Positions 45,344 to 53,761 of a stretch of 64,000 bases of DNA are shown here, piece after piece; position 1 is the stretch's first letter; each line of letters starts with the position of its first letter. Made by a program: the position numbers and the translations under genes. The stretch is from positions 55,016 through 119,015 of the forward strand of contig NZ_JASCIQ010000028.1 in assembly GCF_029968035.1 (NCBI RefSeq), in the 5' to 3' direction. The DNA comes from Streptomyces cavernicola. GTDB taxonomy: Bacteria > Actinomycetota > Actinomycetes > Streptomycetales > Streptomycetaceae. A model generated the notes under the pieces. The model did not search any database. It had not been told where the DNA came from and was given only the letters and a program-made list of their open reading frames with translations.

Positions 45344-46153
45344 TCACACCCGGCAGAGCACTTCCCCGTGCAGCACCGAGAACCAGCCGTCCTCCCGCGC
45401 GCCCCACTCGCGCCACGCCTGCGCGATCGCGGCGAGGGCGGCCTCGTCCGCGTGGCCGCGCTCGGTGGCGCGGCGGGCGTACGCGGAGTCCGTGGTGCGC
45501 TCGGCCCACAGGCCGCTCCACCAGGCGCGCTCCTCCTCGGTGCTGAACGTCCACGTCGAGGACGACGCCGTCACGTTCGTCAACCCGGCGGCCAGGGCCC
45601 AGGACTTGAGCCTGCGGCCCGCGTCCGGCTCGCCGCCGTTGGCGCGCGCCACCCGCTCGTACAGCTCGCGCCAGTCGTCCAGGCCCGGGGTGGACGGGAA
45701 CCAGGTCATCGCCGCGTAATCGGAGTCGCGTACGGCGACGATCCCGCCGGGCTTCACCACGCGCCGCAGCTCGCGCAGCGCCTGCACCGGGTCGCCGACG
45801 TGCTGCAGCACCTGGTGCGCGTGGGCCACGCAGAACGTGTCGTCGGGGAAGTCCAGGGCGTGCACGTCCGCGACCGCGAACTCCACGTTGTCCAGGCCGC
45901 GTTCGGCCGCGGTGGCCCGCGCCCGGTCGAGGATGTCGGGGGCCGCGTCGACCCCGGTGACCCGGCCGTCGGGGACCAGTGCGGCCAGGTCGGCGGTGAT
46001 GGTGCCGGGCCCGCAGCCGACGTCCAGGATCTTCATGTGCGGCTTGAGTTCGCCGAGCAGATACGCGGCGGAGTTGGCGGCGGTCCGCCAGGTGTGCGAG
46101 CGCAGCACGGACGCGTGGTGCCCGTGGGTGTAGACGGCGGTCTCCTTGGGCAT
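45344..46153 (-). CDS. Class I SAM-dependent methyltransferase
   Basis: This 269-residue protein has the Rossmann SAM site ILDVGCGPGTITADLAALVP (motif I GCGPG), VTGVDAAPDILDRAR (acidic end of beta 2), and VADVHALDFPDDTFCVAHAH followed by LREL-RRVVKPGGIVAVRDSD. It resembles UbiE/Coq5-type small-molecule methyltransferases. The acceptor is unknown. The gene is divergent from the ABC-F gene, with a 169-bp shared promoter region containing a GAGAC/GTCTC dyad at 46235-46249. A methyltransferase next to an ABC-F protein can occur in resistance loci, but nothing shows that here. Confidence 0.92.
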   Translation of the reverse strand: MPKETAVYTHGHHASVLRSHTWRTAANSAAYLLGELKPHMKILDVGCGPGTITADLAALVPDGRVTGVDAAPDILDRARATAAERGLDNVEFAVADVHALDFPDDTFCVAHAHQVLQHVGDPVQALRELRRVVKPGGIVAVRDSDYAAMTWFPSTPGLDDWRELYERVARANGGEPDAGRRLKSWALAAGLTNVTASSSTWTFSTEEERAWWSGLWAERTTDSAYARRATERGHADEAALAAIAQAWREWGAREDGWFSVLHGEVLCRV

Positions 46154-46234
46154 GGCGCGGTCTCCTCACTCGACGGTCCGGGCCGCGGTGGCCCGGAGGC
46201 GGTGGCAGCACCGTACGCGATCATGTCGAATAAT

Positions 46235-46249
46235 GAGACCCATCGTCTC
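46235..46249. promoter_or_regulatory. Small dyad between the methyltransferase and ABC-F genes
   Basis: GAGAC-CCATC-GTCTC is a perfect 5-bp inverted repeat in an AT-rich stretch (GTCGAATAATGAGACCC) that stands out from the GC-rich surroundings. It lies 82 bp before the methyltransferase start and 74 bp before the ABC-F start, a plausible operator for both. Confidence 0.35.
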
Positions 46250-46322
46250 GCAATGTGGACGTACTGCTCGGGGCGGAAACGGGTTTGCCCTGCTCGCCGC
46301 CGCCCGTCGAGAATGCGGAACC

Positions 46323-47942
46323 ATGGGTCATCTGGAAGCCGCACACCTCGAGTACCACCTCCCCGACGGGCGCACGCTGCTCGGCGACGTCTCGTTCCGG
46401 GTCGGTGAGGGGGCGGTCGTCGCCCTCGTCGGGCCGAACGGCGCCGGCAAGACGACCCTGCTCAGGCTGCTCTCCGGCGAGCTCAAGCCGCACGGCGGCG
46501 CCGTCAACGTCACCGGCGGCCTCGGCGTCATGCCGCAGTTCGTGGGCTCGGTGCGCGACGAGACCACCGTCCGCGACCTGCTCGTCTCCGTCGCCCCGCC
46601 GCGCATCCGGGAGGCCGCGAAGGCCGTCGACGCCGCCGAGCACGCCATCATGACCGTCGACGACGAGGCCGCCCAGCTCCAGTACGCACAGGCCCTCTCC
46701 GACTGGGCCGAGGTGCAGGGGTACGAGGCCGAGACCGTCTGGGACATGTGCACCACGGCCGCCCTCGGCGTGCCCTACGAGAAGGCCCAGTTCCGCGAGG
46801 TGCGCACCCTCAGCGGCGGCGAGCAGAAGCGCCTCGTCCTGGAGTCGCTCCTGCGCGGCACGGACGAGGTCCTCCTCCTCGACGAGCCCGACAACTACCT
46901 CGACGTCCCCGGCAAGCGCTGGCTGGAGGAGAAGCTCAACGAGACCCGCAAAACGATCCTCTTCGTCTCCCACGACCGCGAACTCCTCGCCCGCGCCGCG
47001 CAGAAGATCGTCAGCGTCGAACCGGGCCCCGCGGGCGCCGACGCCTGGGTGCACGGCGGCGGCTTCGGCACGTACCACGAGGCGCGGCGCGAACGCTTCG
47101 CCCGCTTCGAGGAACTGCGCCGCCGCTGGGACGAGAAGCACGCCCAGCTGAAGAAGCTGGTGATCAACCTCCGCCAGGCCGCCGCCGTCAGCCACGAGAT
47201 GGCGTCCCGGTACGCGGCCGCACAGACCCGCCTCCGTAAGTTCGAGGAAGCCGGGCCGCCGCCCGAGCCGCCCCGCGAGCAGGACATCACGATGCGCCTG
47301 CACGGCGGTCGTACGGGGGTGCGCGCGGTCACCTGCGCGGGCCTCGAACTCGCCGGCCTGATGAAGCCGTTCGACCTGGAGGTCTTCTACGGCGAACGCG
47401 TCGCCGTCCTCGGCTCCAACGGCTCCGGCAAGTCCCACTTCCTGCGGCTGCTCGCCGGGGAGGGCGTCGCGCACACGGGGGAGTGGAAGCTCGGCGCGCG
47501 CGTCGTGCCCGGCCACTTCGCGCAGACCCACGCCCACCCGGAGCTGTTCGGGCGCACCCTCCTCGACATCCTGTGGCGCGAACACGCCCAGGACCGAGGG
47601 GCGGCGATGTCCCGACTGCGGCGGTACGAGCTGACCGCCCAGGCCGAGCAGGCCTTCGAGCGGCTCTCCGGCGGCCAGCAGGCCCGCTTCCAGATCCTGC
47701 TCCTCGAACTGGCCGGCTGCACGGCGCTGCTCCTCGACGAGCCGACGGACAACCTCGACCTGGAGTCGGCGGAGGCGCTTCAGGAGGGCCTCGAATCCTT
47801 CCAGGGCACGGTCCTCGCGGTCACCCACGACCGGTGGTTCGCCCGCGCCTTCGACCGGTACCTGGTGTTCGGCTCGGACGGGCGGGTGCGGGAGGCGCCG
47901 GAGCCGGTGTGGGACGAACGCCGCGTCGACCGCCAACGCTGA
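46323..47942 (+). CDS. ABC-F family ATPase
   Basis: This 539-residue protein has two ABC ATPase domains and no membrane segments. The first has Walker A GPNGAGKTT, signature SGGEQ and Walker B LLLDEPDNYLD. The second has GSNGSGKSH, SGGQQ and LLLDEPTDNLD. The two are joined by a charged linker (about residues 245-320, RRERFARFEELRRRWDEKHA and following). ABC-F proteins bind the ribosomal E site and either relieve stalled translation or protect against ribosome-targeting antibiotics. Which applies here cannot be judged from sequence alone. The start is ATG 46323. Repeat element 6 follows 5 nt after the stop. Confidence 0.94.
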   Translation: MGHLEAAHLEYHLPDGRTLLGDVSFRVGEGAVVALVGPNGAGKTTLLRLLSGELKPHGGAVNVTGGLGVMPQFVGSVRDETTVRDLLVSVAPPRIREAAKAVDAAEHAIMTVDDEAAQLQYAQALSDWAEVQGYEAETVWDMCTTAALGVPYEKAQFREVRTLSGGEQKRLVLESLLRGTDEVLLLDEPDNYLDVPGKRWLEEKLNETRKTILFVSHDRELLARAAQKIVSVEPGPAGADAWVHGGGFGTYHEARRERFARFEELRRRWDEKHAQLKKLVINLRQAAAVSHEMASRYAAAQTRLRKFEEAGPPPEPPREQDITMRLHGGRTGVRAVTCAGLELAGLMKPFDLEVFYGERVAVLGSNGSGKSHFLRLLAGEGVAHTGEWKLGARVVPGHFAQTHAHPELFGRTLLDILWREHAQDRGAAMSRLRRYELTAQAEQAFERLSGGQQARFQILLLELAGCTALLLDEPTDNLDLESAEALQEGLESFQGTVLAVTHDRWFARAFDRYLVFGSDGRVREAPEPVWDERRVDRQR

Positions 47943-47947
47943 CCTTT

Positions 47948-48198
47948 CCCCACCCCGCCCCTTCCCGAAAGTCCTCAGCGGACAGCTCCGGGGGCTGCCG
48001 CCCCCGGGCCCCCACTTGCGGGGCTCCGCCCCGGATCCCCGGTCGTCGTTCGTCTGCCGCGCCGTTGTGGCTGGTCGCGCAGTTCCCCGCGCCCCCATCG
48101 GGCCCCGTCAAGGGCGCGGGGAACTGCGCGAGCAACCACGATGGCGCCGCACCCGAAACGACACCGCCGGAGGCTTTCGGGAAGGGGCGGGGCGGGGA
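47948..48198 (+). repeat. 3'-end repeat element 6 with an internal long hairpin
   Basis: The left arm (47948-47973, CCCCACCCCGCCCCTTCCCG then AAAGTC) and right arm (48173-48198, GGCTTTCGGGAAGGGGCGGG) bracket an interior. There the shared module appears in both orientations: GTGGCTGGTCGCGCAGTTCC near 48068 and GGGGAACTGCGCGAGCAACC near 48118. The whole element can fold into a long cruciform or hairpin. It separates the ABC-F gene from the convergent PTS genes. Confidence 0.9.
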
Positions 48199-48221
48199 AC
48201 AAAAGGCGCCGCAGGCGCGGC

Positions 48222-49781
48222 CTACTCCGGGGGAGGCGGGGGCTTCGGGGCGCCCGTAGGCGGGGCGAGCCTCGCGTACGGGCGGGAGGTTGAAGGGGGC
48301 ACCCCTTCGTCCGGCGCCGCACGCGGAACGTCGCGCCCCGCCCCCGGCACCCACCCCGCATCCACCACCCGCCGCTGCACCACGACCGCCGCCCCCAGCA
48401 CCGCGAGCCCGAGCAGCAGCATCAGCACCACCCCACCGACCGATCCCCCCTTCGCCGCATTGCCGACCAGCGACCCGAACCACCCGAAGTCCGCGTCGCC
48501 GAACGTCGTGTTCTCCTCCCCGAACGCCCCGAGCACCTTCAGCAGCAGCGCCGGCAGGAACGTGATCAGCACACCGTTCAGGAACGCTCCGACCACCGCC
48601 CCGCGCCGCCCGCCCGTCGCGTTGCCGAACACCCCGGCCGCGCCGCCCGTGAAGAAGTGCGGCACGAGCCCCGGCAGTACGAGCGCGAGCCCGAACGCCG
48701 GGTGGAACACCGCCGACAGCAGCCCAAGCCCGACCAGCCCGCCGAGGAAGCTGCAGACGAACCCGATGAGCACCGCGTTCTGCGCGTACGGGAAGACGAT
48801 CGGCGCGTCCAACGACGGCACCGCACCCGGCACGACCCGCTGCGCGATGCCCTGGAACGCGGGGACCAGCTCGCCGAGGATCGTACGGACGCCGAAGAGG
48901 ATCACGGCGACCGCGATGCCGAACTGCAGGCCCTGCATCACGGACTGCATCAGATAGTTGCCGACGTCCGTGGCCGCGGTGCCGCCGTCGCCCGCGAAGG
49001 CCTTGAACGCGGTCTCCCGGCCCGCCTTCAGCAGGAACACGACCGCCATGACGAGATAGATCAGCAGCATCGACAGGGCCGTGGCCACCATCGAGTCGCG
49101 CAGGAACCGCAGCCCCTCCGGCAGCTTCATGTCCTCCGTGGACCGGCTCCGCCTGCCCACCAACTGCCCGGCCGCGCCCGCCGCGATGTACCCGGCGGTG
49201 CCGAAGTGCCCGATCGCCACGGTGTTGTTGCCGGTCACGCGCTTCGTCCACGGGTGCGCGAACGCCGGCATCGCGACCAGCATGATGCCGAGCAGCACAC
49301 CGCCGACGACCACCACGACCACCGAGTTGTGCCCGGCGGCGGCCAGGACCATGGTCAACAGGGTTGCCATGAACAGCATGTGATGCCCAGTCAGAAACGC
49401 GTACCGCAGCGGCGTGAACCGCGCGAGCAGCAGGCTCACCGCGAAGCCGAGGATCATCAGCCACGCCACCCGCGCGCCGTACTCGGCCTGCGCGATGCCG
49501 ACGATGGCCTCGTTGGTGGGGATCACGCCGTGTGCGCCCGTAGAGCCCTGGATCATCTCGCCGAGCGGCGCGAGCGAGCTGACGACCAGGCCCGCGCCCG
49601 CGCCGATCAGCAGAAAGCCGAGGGTGGCCTTGATGGCGCCGCCGACGACCTGCCCCGCCGACTTCCGCAGGGCGATCAGGCCGGCCGCGGTGATCAGGCC
49701 GATCAGATACGCCGGTTCGCTGAGGATCTCGTCGACGAGGAACTTCGCGATCGACACGAGCACGTCCACGCCGTCACTCAC
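48222..49781 (-). CDS. PTS ascorbate-type IIC permease (SgaT/UlaA family)
   Basis: This 519-residue integral membrane protein has about ten to twelve helices (for example AYLIGLITAAGLIALRKSAG, WLMILGFAVSLLLARFTPLR, SVVVVVVGGVLLGIMLVAM). It carries UlaA-type motifs NNTVAIGHFGTAGYIAAGAA and IVFPYAQNAVLIGFVCSFLG. UlaA moves L-ascorbate across the membrane while the sugar is phosphorylated by the IIA/IIB parts. The C-terminal about 50 residues are a Pro/Ala-rich tail not seen in enteric homologues. It overlaps the upstream IIA-IIB gene by 8 nt. No ascorbate catabolic genes are near, so the true substrate is unknown. Confidence 0.92.
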   Translation of the reverse strand: MSDGVDVLVSIAKFLVDEILSEPAYLIGLITAAGLIALRKSAGQVVGGAIKATLGFLLIGAGAGLVVSSLAPLGEMIQGSTGAHGVIPTNEAIVGIAQAEYGARVAWLMILGFAVSLLLARFTPLRYAFLTGHHMLFMATLLTMVLAAAGHNSVVVVVVGGVLLGIMLVAMPAFAHPWTKRVTGNNTVAIGHFGTAGYIAAGAAGQLVGRRSRSTEDMKLPEGLRFLRDSMVATALSMLLIYLVMAVVFLLKAGRETAFKAFAGDGGTAATDVGNYLMQSVMQGLQFGIAVAVILFGVRTILGELVPAFQGIAQRVVPGAVPSLDAPIVFPYAQNAVLIGFVCSFLGGLVGLGLLSAVFHPAFGLALVLPGLVPHFFTGGAAGVFGNATGGRRGAVVGAFLNGVLITFLPALLLKVLGAFGEENTTFGDADFGWFGSLVGNAAKGGSVGGVVLMLLLGLAVLGAAVVVQRRVVDAGWVPGAGRDVPRAAPDEGVPPSTSRPYARLAPPTGAPKPPPPPE

Positions 49782-50634
49782 TCCCGCCGGAGCCGGTCAT
49801 ACCAGAGCCGGTCATGTCGCGGCCGGTCCCGCCGGAGCCGGTGGCGACCGCGCCGGACCCGTCCGTACCGCTCACGTCGTACGTGTCCCGCAGCACCCCG
49901 TCGACCTCGCCCGTGGACGTGAAGTCCGCCACCACCTTCACCGGTACGCCCACGTCCCCGAGGGTGCGGGCGATCTCCCCCGAGGTGAGGATCGCGACCG
50001 CCTCGGACGCCTTGCCCTTGGCGGAGATCGTGTCCGTGGCCTCGACGGTCACGTACGGGGTCCAGCCCCAGCGGTCGAGCACCTGCTCCAGGGTGTTCTT
50101 CAGGAACAGGCTGGTGCCGAGGCCGTTGCCGCAGACGGTGAGGATCTTGTGCGTCTGCGTCTGCGTGCGCGTCTCGTACTTGGTCCCGCCCCCGCCGACC
50201 ACCGCGATCAGCTCCTCCGGCGTACGCGCCGCACGCAGCGCGGCCGCCGTCGCCGGGTCGCCGAGCAGCCGCGCGAGCGCCGCCAGCGCCGCCGTGTGCT
50301 CGCTCGCGTCCCGCGCGGCGAGCCCCACGACCAGGTCGACCGGGTCGTTCGCCGCGTGCCCGAACTCCACCGGCTCCGCGAGCCGCACCCACGCCATCCC
50401 GGTCCGCAGTACCGCGCGCGAGGGCCGCGCGTGCGCGAAGGCGAAGCCGGGGGCGACCACGATGTACGGGCCGTTCGCCACGAGGTTGTCGATCATCTCT
50501 GTGGTGTACGCCTCGGTGCCCGCGCCCGTAGCCGCCAACAGGTCGCCCGCGGCACGCACCGCGCCCCGCCAGTCGGCCGCGCGGACGTCGAGCCGTACCG
50601 CCTCCACGGGAAGCAGCTCACTCAGCTCAGCCAT
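49774..50634 (-). CDS. PTS IIA-IIB fusion protein, ascorbate/galactitol type
   Basis: This 286-residue protein is a fusion of two PTS parts. Residues 1-150 are a type-2 EIIA with the phosphorylated His in APGFAFAHARPS (H68). Residues about 160-250 are a EIIB of the lactose/ascorbate type with the phosphocysteine loop ILTVCGNGLGTS (C168). The tail is Gly/Ser/Thr-rich and repetitive (GSGGTGRDMTGSGMTGSGG), and its DNA repeats CGGTCATACCAGAGC-type units. In enteric bacteria these parts are usually separate. The ATG at 50634 precedes the shared frame. It is co-transcribed with the IIC gene and is divergent from the DUF6158 operon. Confidence 0.92.
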   Translation of the reverse strand: MAELSELLPVEAVRLDVRAADWRGAVRAAGDLLAATGAGTEAYTTEMIDNLVANGPYIVVAPGFAFAHARPSRAVLRTGMAWVRLAEPVEFGHAANDPVDLVVGLAARDASEHTAALAALARLLGDPATAAALRAARTPEELIAVVGGGGTKYETRTQTQTHKILTVCGNGLGTSLFLKNTLEQVLDRWGWTPYVTVEATDTISAKGKASEAVAILTSGEIARTLGDVGVPVKVVADFTSTGEVDGVLRDTYDVSGTDGSGAVATGSGGTGRDMTGSGMTGSGGSE

Positions 50635-50729
50635 GCACCGGATCGTCGCACGGGTGAGCGGATCGAGCGCCCCCTCGGACGGGACCCGTGCGGGCAGGGC
50701 GCAAGGCGCGCCCCGGCGGTCCCCGCCGT

Positions 50730-50753
50730 GCGTGATCGCCCCGCCCCGGGTAC
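50730..50753 (+). promoter_or_regulatory. SigB-type promoter candidate before the DUF6158 gene
   Basis: GCGT (50730-50733), 14 bases, then GGGTAC (50748-50753) matches the Streptomyces SigB consensus GNNT-N14/16-GGGTAC/T. The start codon is 54 bases downstream, leaving room for a short leader. Confidence 0.6.
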
Positions 50754-50806
50754 CCGTGGAAGTAGGCACCACGGGTACCGCGCCCGACGCCCCGAAGGAG
50801 ACGGCC

Positions 50807-51034
50807 ATGACCCCCGGAGTGGACCCCGCACAGCTCGACGACCGGACGCTGCTGCGGGAACTGCAGACGCTGCACAACACCCGCCACGACACGCTCCTGC
50901 ACGCCTCCGACGAGGCCCTCACGGCCCACACCCAGCGGCAGACCGCGCTGGAGAACGAGTATCTGCGCCGCCACCCGGACCGACCCATCGCCGCAGCGCG
51001 CACGCGCGACGGCGCCCGAGCGAGGGAAGAATGA
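50807..51034 (+). CDS. DUF6158-family small protein
   Basis: This 75-residue acidic/basic helical protein matches the actinobacterial DUF6158 pattern: VDPAQLDDRTLLRELQTLHN, TRHDTLLHASDEALTAHTQR, then ENEYLRRHPDRPIAAARTRD. No function is known for the family. The ATG at 50807 has GAAGGAG 6 nt upstream. The stop overlaps the next ATG (ATGA), so it is coupled to the DinB-like gene. Together with the SigB-type promoter and the downstream sigma gene this suggests a general-stress operon, which is inference. Confidence 0.85.
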   Translation: MTPGVDPAQLDDRTLLRELQTLHNTRHDTLLHASDEALTAHTQRQTALENEYLRRHPDRPIAAARTRDGARAREE

Positions 51035-51612
51035 CCGCCATGACGCACAGCACACTGCTCGCCCGGCACGCCGAGGCCCTGGACGCGTTCGGCGACCGAG
51101 TCCACCGGATCGCCGCCGACCAGTGGGACGCGGACACCCCCTGCACCGACTGGTCGGTCCGCGACCTCGTCAACCACCTCACCGCCGAGCAGCTCTGGGT
51201 GCCGCACCTCGTGCGCGGCGCCACCATCGCCTCCGTCGGCACCGCCTACGACGGCGACGTGCTCGGCTCGGACCCCGTCGCCACCTGGGACAAGGCCGCC
51301 GACGCCGCCCGCGCCGCGTTCGCCGAGCCCGGCGCCCTCGACGGCACCGTCCACCTCTCGTACGGCCCGAGCCCCGCCGCCCACTACTGCGGCCAGATGG
51401 TCACGGACCTGGTCGTGCACGCCTGGGACCTGGCCCGCGGGATCGGCGCCGACGAACAACTCCCGCGCACCCTGGTCGACTTCGCGGTCCGCGAGGTCTC
51501 CCCGTACGCCGCGGAGCTCGCGAAGAGCGGCCTCTTCGCACCCCCGGTGGAACCCCCGCCGGGCGCGGACGTGCAGACGAAACTCCTCTGCCTCCTCGGC
51601 CGCCGGCCGTAG
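51031..51612 (+). CDS. DinB/MDMPI-like metal-binding protein (TIGR03086-type)
   Basis: This 193-residue protein has the mycothiol-dependent maleylpyruvate isomerase N-terminal/DinB fold. A helix starts LLARHAEALDAFGDRVHRIA, then DTPCTDWSVRDLVNHLTAEQ gives the metal ligand H and the signature C/TxWxxxDLxNHL. HYCGQMVTDLVVHAWDLARG supplies the further His ligands, and the end is a four-helix pattern. Such proteins bind Zn or Ni and often use mycothiol, but the reaction here is unknown. A second in-frame ATG at 51040 could also be the start. It may be transcribed with the sigma factor gene, although a 196-nt gap with its own promoter candidate lies between. Confidence 0.88.
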   Translation: MTAMTHSTLLARHAEALDAFGDRVHRIAADQWDADTPCTDWSVRDLVNHLTAEQLWVPHLVRGATIASVGTAYDGDVLGSDPVATWDKAADAARAAFAEPGALDGTVHLSYGPSPAAHYCGQMVTDLVVHAWDLARGIGADEQLPRTLVDFAVREVSPYAAELAKSGLFAPPVEPPPGADVQTKLLCLLGRRP

Positions 51613-51624
51613 CGGACCACCCCT

Positions 51625-51649
51625 GTTTGTCGGGCGGGGGCTCGGGCAT
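51625..51649 (+). promoter_or_regulatory. SigB-type promoter candidate before the sigma factor gene
   Basis: GTTT (51625-51628), 15 bases, then GGGCAT (51644-51649) is one mismatch from the GNNT-N14/16-GGGTAT consensus. It lies 160 bp upstream of the sigma gene, consistent with autoregulation. Confidence 0.4.
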
Positions 51650-51808
51650 GCGCAGCGTGTGCTTCGGACCGGAGGCATGTCCGTGGGAGCCCCAGGGAGA
51701 AGCCCCCCGGCGCCCCGGGTGCAGTGACCCCCGCGCAGGCGCCGGCCGCCCCACGGTGAACGGTCGAACAGCCCGAGAACCCGCACCGACCAGGGAGTTG
51801 CAGCACGT

Positions 51809-52627
51809 ATGCGCCCCACCACAGCGGTGAAGCAGCACCCGCACGACGACGCCCCCGACACTTCCGCGGACTTCCGCAGGCTCAGCGAACTCGAAGCGCT
51901 CCCCGACCCGTCGCGCACGGACGAGGCCGAGCGGGAGCGGCTGCGCGCGGACCTCGTGAACGCCTGGCTGCCCATGGCCGACCGGCTTGCCGGCCGCTTC
52001 CGGGACCGCGGGGAGCCGTACGACGACCTGCGCCAGGTCGCCGCCCTCGGCCTCGTCAAGGCCGTCGACCGGTACGACCCGGCGCACGGCTCCGCCTTCG
52101 AGAGCTACGCCGTGCCCACCGTCACCGGCGAGATCAAACGGCACTTCCGCGACCACACCTGGACCCTGCACGTGCCGCGCCGCGTCCAGGACCTGCGCAA
52201 CCGCGTACGGTCCGCCCGCCAGGAACTCACCCAGACCGTCCCCGGCCGGGCCCCCGCCCTCGCGGAGGTCGCCGAGCGGGCCGGCCTGAGCGAGGACGAG
52301 GCCCGCACCGGCCTCGAGGCCCTGGAGAGCCACAGCGCGCTCTCCCTCGACGCGGAGCTGTCCGGCAGCGAGGACGGCCACGTCCTCGGCGACGCGATCG
52401 GCTCCGAGGACCCGGCGCTCGACGTCGTCGTGGACCGCGAGGCCGTCAAACCCGAGCTGCGCCGCCTGCCCGAGCGGGAGCGGGACATCCTGTACATGCG
52501 GTTCTTCGACGACATGACGCAGAGCCGGATCGCCGAGCAGCTCGGCATCTCCCAGATGCACGTCTCCCGGCTGATCACCCGCTGCTGCACCCGCCTCCGC
52601 GACCGGACGGACCGGCAGGCGGCCTGA
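51809..52627 (+). CDS. SigB/SigF-family RNA polymerase sigma factor
   Basis: This 272-residue sigma factor has regions 2, 3 and 4 of the SigB/F/G group. Region 2 is AWLPMADRLAGRFRDRGEPY, then DDLRQVAALGLVKAVDRYDP and FESYAVPTVTGEIKRHFRDH. Region 3 runs LHVPRRVQDLRNRVRSARQE. Region 4 ends RERDILYMRFFDDMTQSRIA and EQLGISQMHVSRLITRCCTR, the -35 reader. Such factors respond to stress or development and are held by anti-sigma kinases. No anti-sigma gene is adjacent, although the PAS-GAF-PP2C-HATPase protein at 6.3 kb is of the right class. The ATG at 51809 follows AGGGAG. Confidence 0.95.
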   Translation: MRPTTAVKQHPHDDAPDTSADFRRLSELEALPDPSRTDEAERERLRADLVNAWLPMADRLAGRFRDRGEPYDDLRQVAALGLVKAVDRYDPAHGSAFESYAVPTVTGEIKRHFRDHTWTLHVPRRVQDLRNRVRSARQELTQTVPGRAPALAEVAERAGLSEDEARTGLEALESHSALSLDAELSGSEDGHVLGDAIGSEDPALDVVVDREAVKPELRRLPERERDILYMRFFDDMTQSRIAEQLGISQMHVSRLITRCCTRLRDRTDRQAA

Positions 52628-52822
52628 CCCCCTGGGGCCTCTGAAGCGGAACCCGCAGGCAGGACGCGTTCCTCACCCGTGCGGCCGCCCCCTGCGCCCG
52701 AATGGTGCTCGCGCACGGGCGGTTGAGGAACGGTCAGGTTTCCATGGCTCCACGGCGCGGGTCCCTGCGCCCCAGGTCTGGCGGCCTGGCACCAGCGGCA
52801 CCCTGCCCGAAGGAGCCCACCC

Positions 52823-53548
52823 ATGCGTACCGCCCGAGCGTTCGCCGCGACCGCGCTGGCCTGCGCGGCCCTCGCCGGCGCCGCCCCCGCAGCCCCAGGA
52901 GGTGGCTGGCAGACCCAGCACAGCACCCACGGCGCCCGGCACGCACTCTCGCCGCACCAGCCAAAGGCCCAAGTAGCTCCGCTACGAGGACCTTCGTCCG
53001 GCACGCCGAGAGCACGCACCGAACACCGCGGGCACCGCACTGGAACTGCCAGCCGCCTCCTAGCGGGGGAGACCGCCGCCGAGGTCAGCCCGCGCACCGT
53101 CGCGCCCGGCGGCACCCTGACGATCTCCGTCTCCTGCCCGTCGACCGGATCCACCCCCGCGCCCCCCAGCATCGCCGCGAACTCGCAGGCCTTCGCCGAC
53201 GGCAGCGTGCGCCTGCACAAGGTCGAGAACGCCTCGATGCCCGGCGTCGGCCCCGCCTACCGAGGCACCGCCCGCATCGCCGACACCAGCGGCTTCGGCG
53301 GGAACGGCCCCAACGGCGTCGGCTCCATGTCGGAGTGGACCGTCGACGGGGCCTGCCCGCACGACGGCCAGTGGAGCGCGAGCTTCACCGTCTCCCGCAC
53401 CCACCACAACGGGCCCGTACGCGGCGGCATCGGCGGCAGCTTCACGGAATCCACGACCACCGTGCTGACCGGCGGCGTCCTCATCGCCGGGGCCCTCGGC
53501 TACGCGTACTACCGCACCCGCCGCCGGAACGAGCCCGCACAGGACTGA
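52823..53548 (+). CDS. Secreted, membrane-anchored protein of unknown function
   Basis: This 241-residue protein has a signal peptide (ARAFAATALACAALAGAA, cleavage near residue 24-25) and a low-complexity spacer. A beta-rich extracellular domain follows (about 90-200, AEVSPRTVAPGGTLTISVSC, with two Cys, ASFTVSRTHHNGPVRGGI). A C-terminal TM helix (TVLTGGVLIAGALGYAYYRT, about 212-232) ends in a basic RTRRRN stop-transfer. This gives a typical type I surface protein, with the domain resembling a small immunoglobulin-like module common in Streptomyces. The ATG at 52823 has GAAGGAG 8 nt upstream. No function is recognised. Confidence 0.82.
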   Translation: MRTARAFAATALACAALAGAAPAAPGGGWQTQHSTHGARHALSPHQPKAQVAPLRGPSSGTPRARTEHRGHRTGTASRLLAGETAAEVSPRTVAPGGTLTISVSCPSTGSTPAPPSIAANSQAFADGSVRLHKVENASMPGVGPAYRGTARIADTSGFGGNGPNGVGSMSEWTVDGACPHDGQWSASFTVSRTHHNGPVRGGIGGSFTESTTTVLTGGVLIAGALGYAYYRTRRRNEPAQD

Positions 53549-53761
53549 CACCCCGCCAGGACCCGCCAGGACCGCGCCCGGAACGGCAGTCCGCACCCCG
53601 CCCGTATCACCCGCCCCGTCCCGGGCATGCATACGACGAGCGGCGGCAGGAGCGCGCCACCCCGCGCTGCGGCGAGGCGCGGACGGCGGTACGTATGGAC
53701 GTACGCACGGAACGCAGGGACCGCCCCGGCGCACGGGGGCCACGACTTCGCGGAGGCCGGC

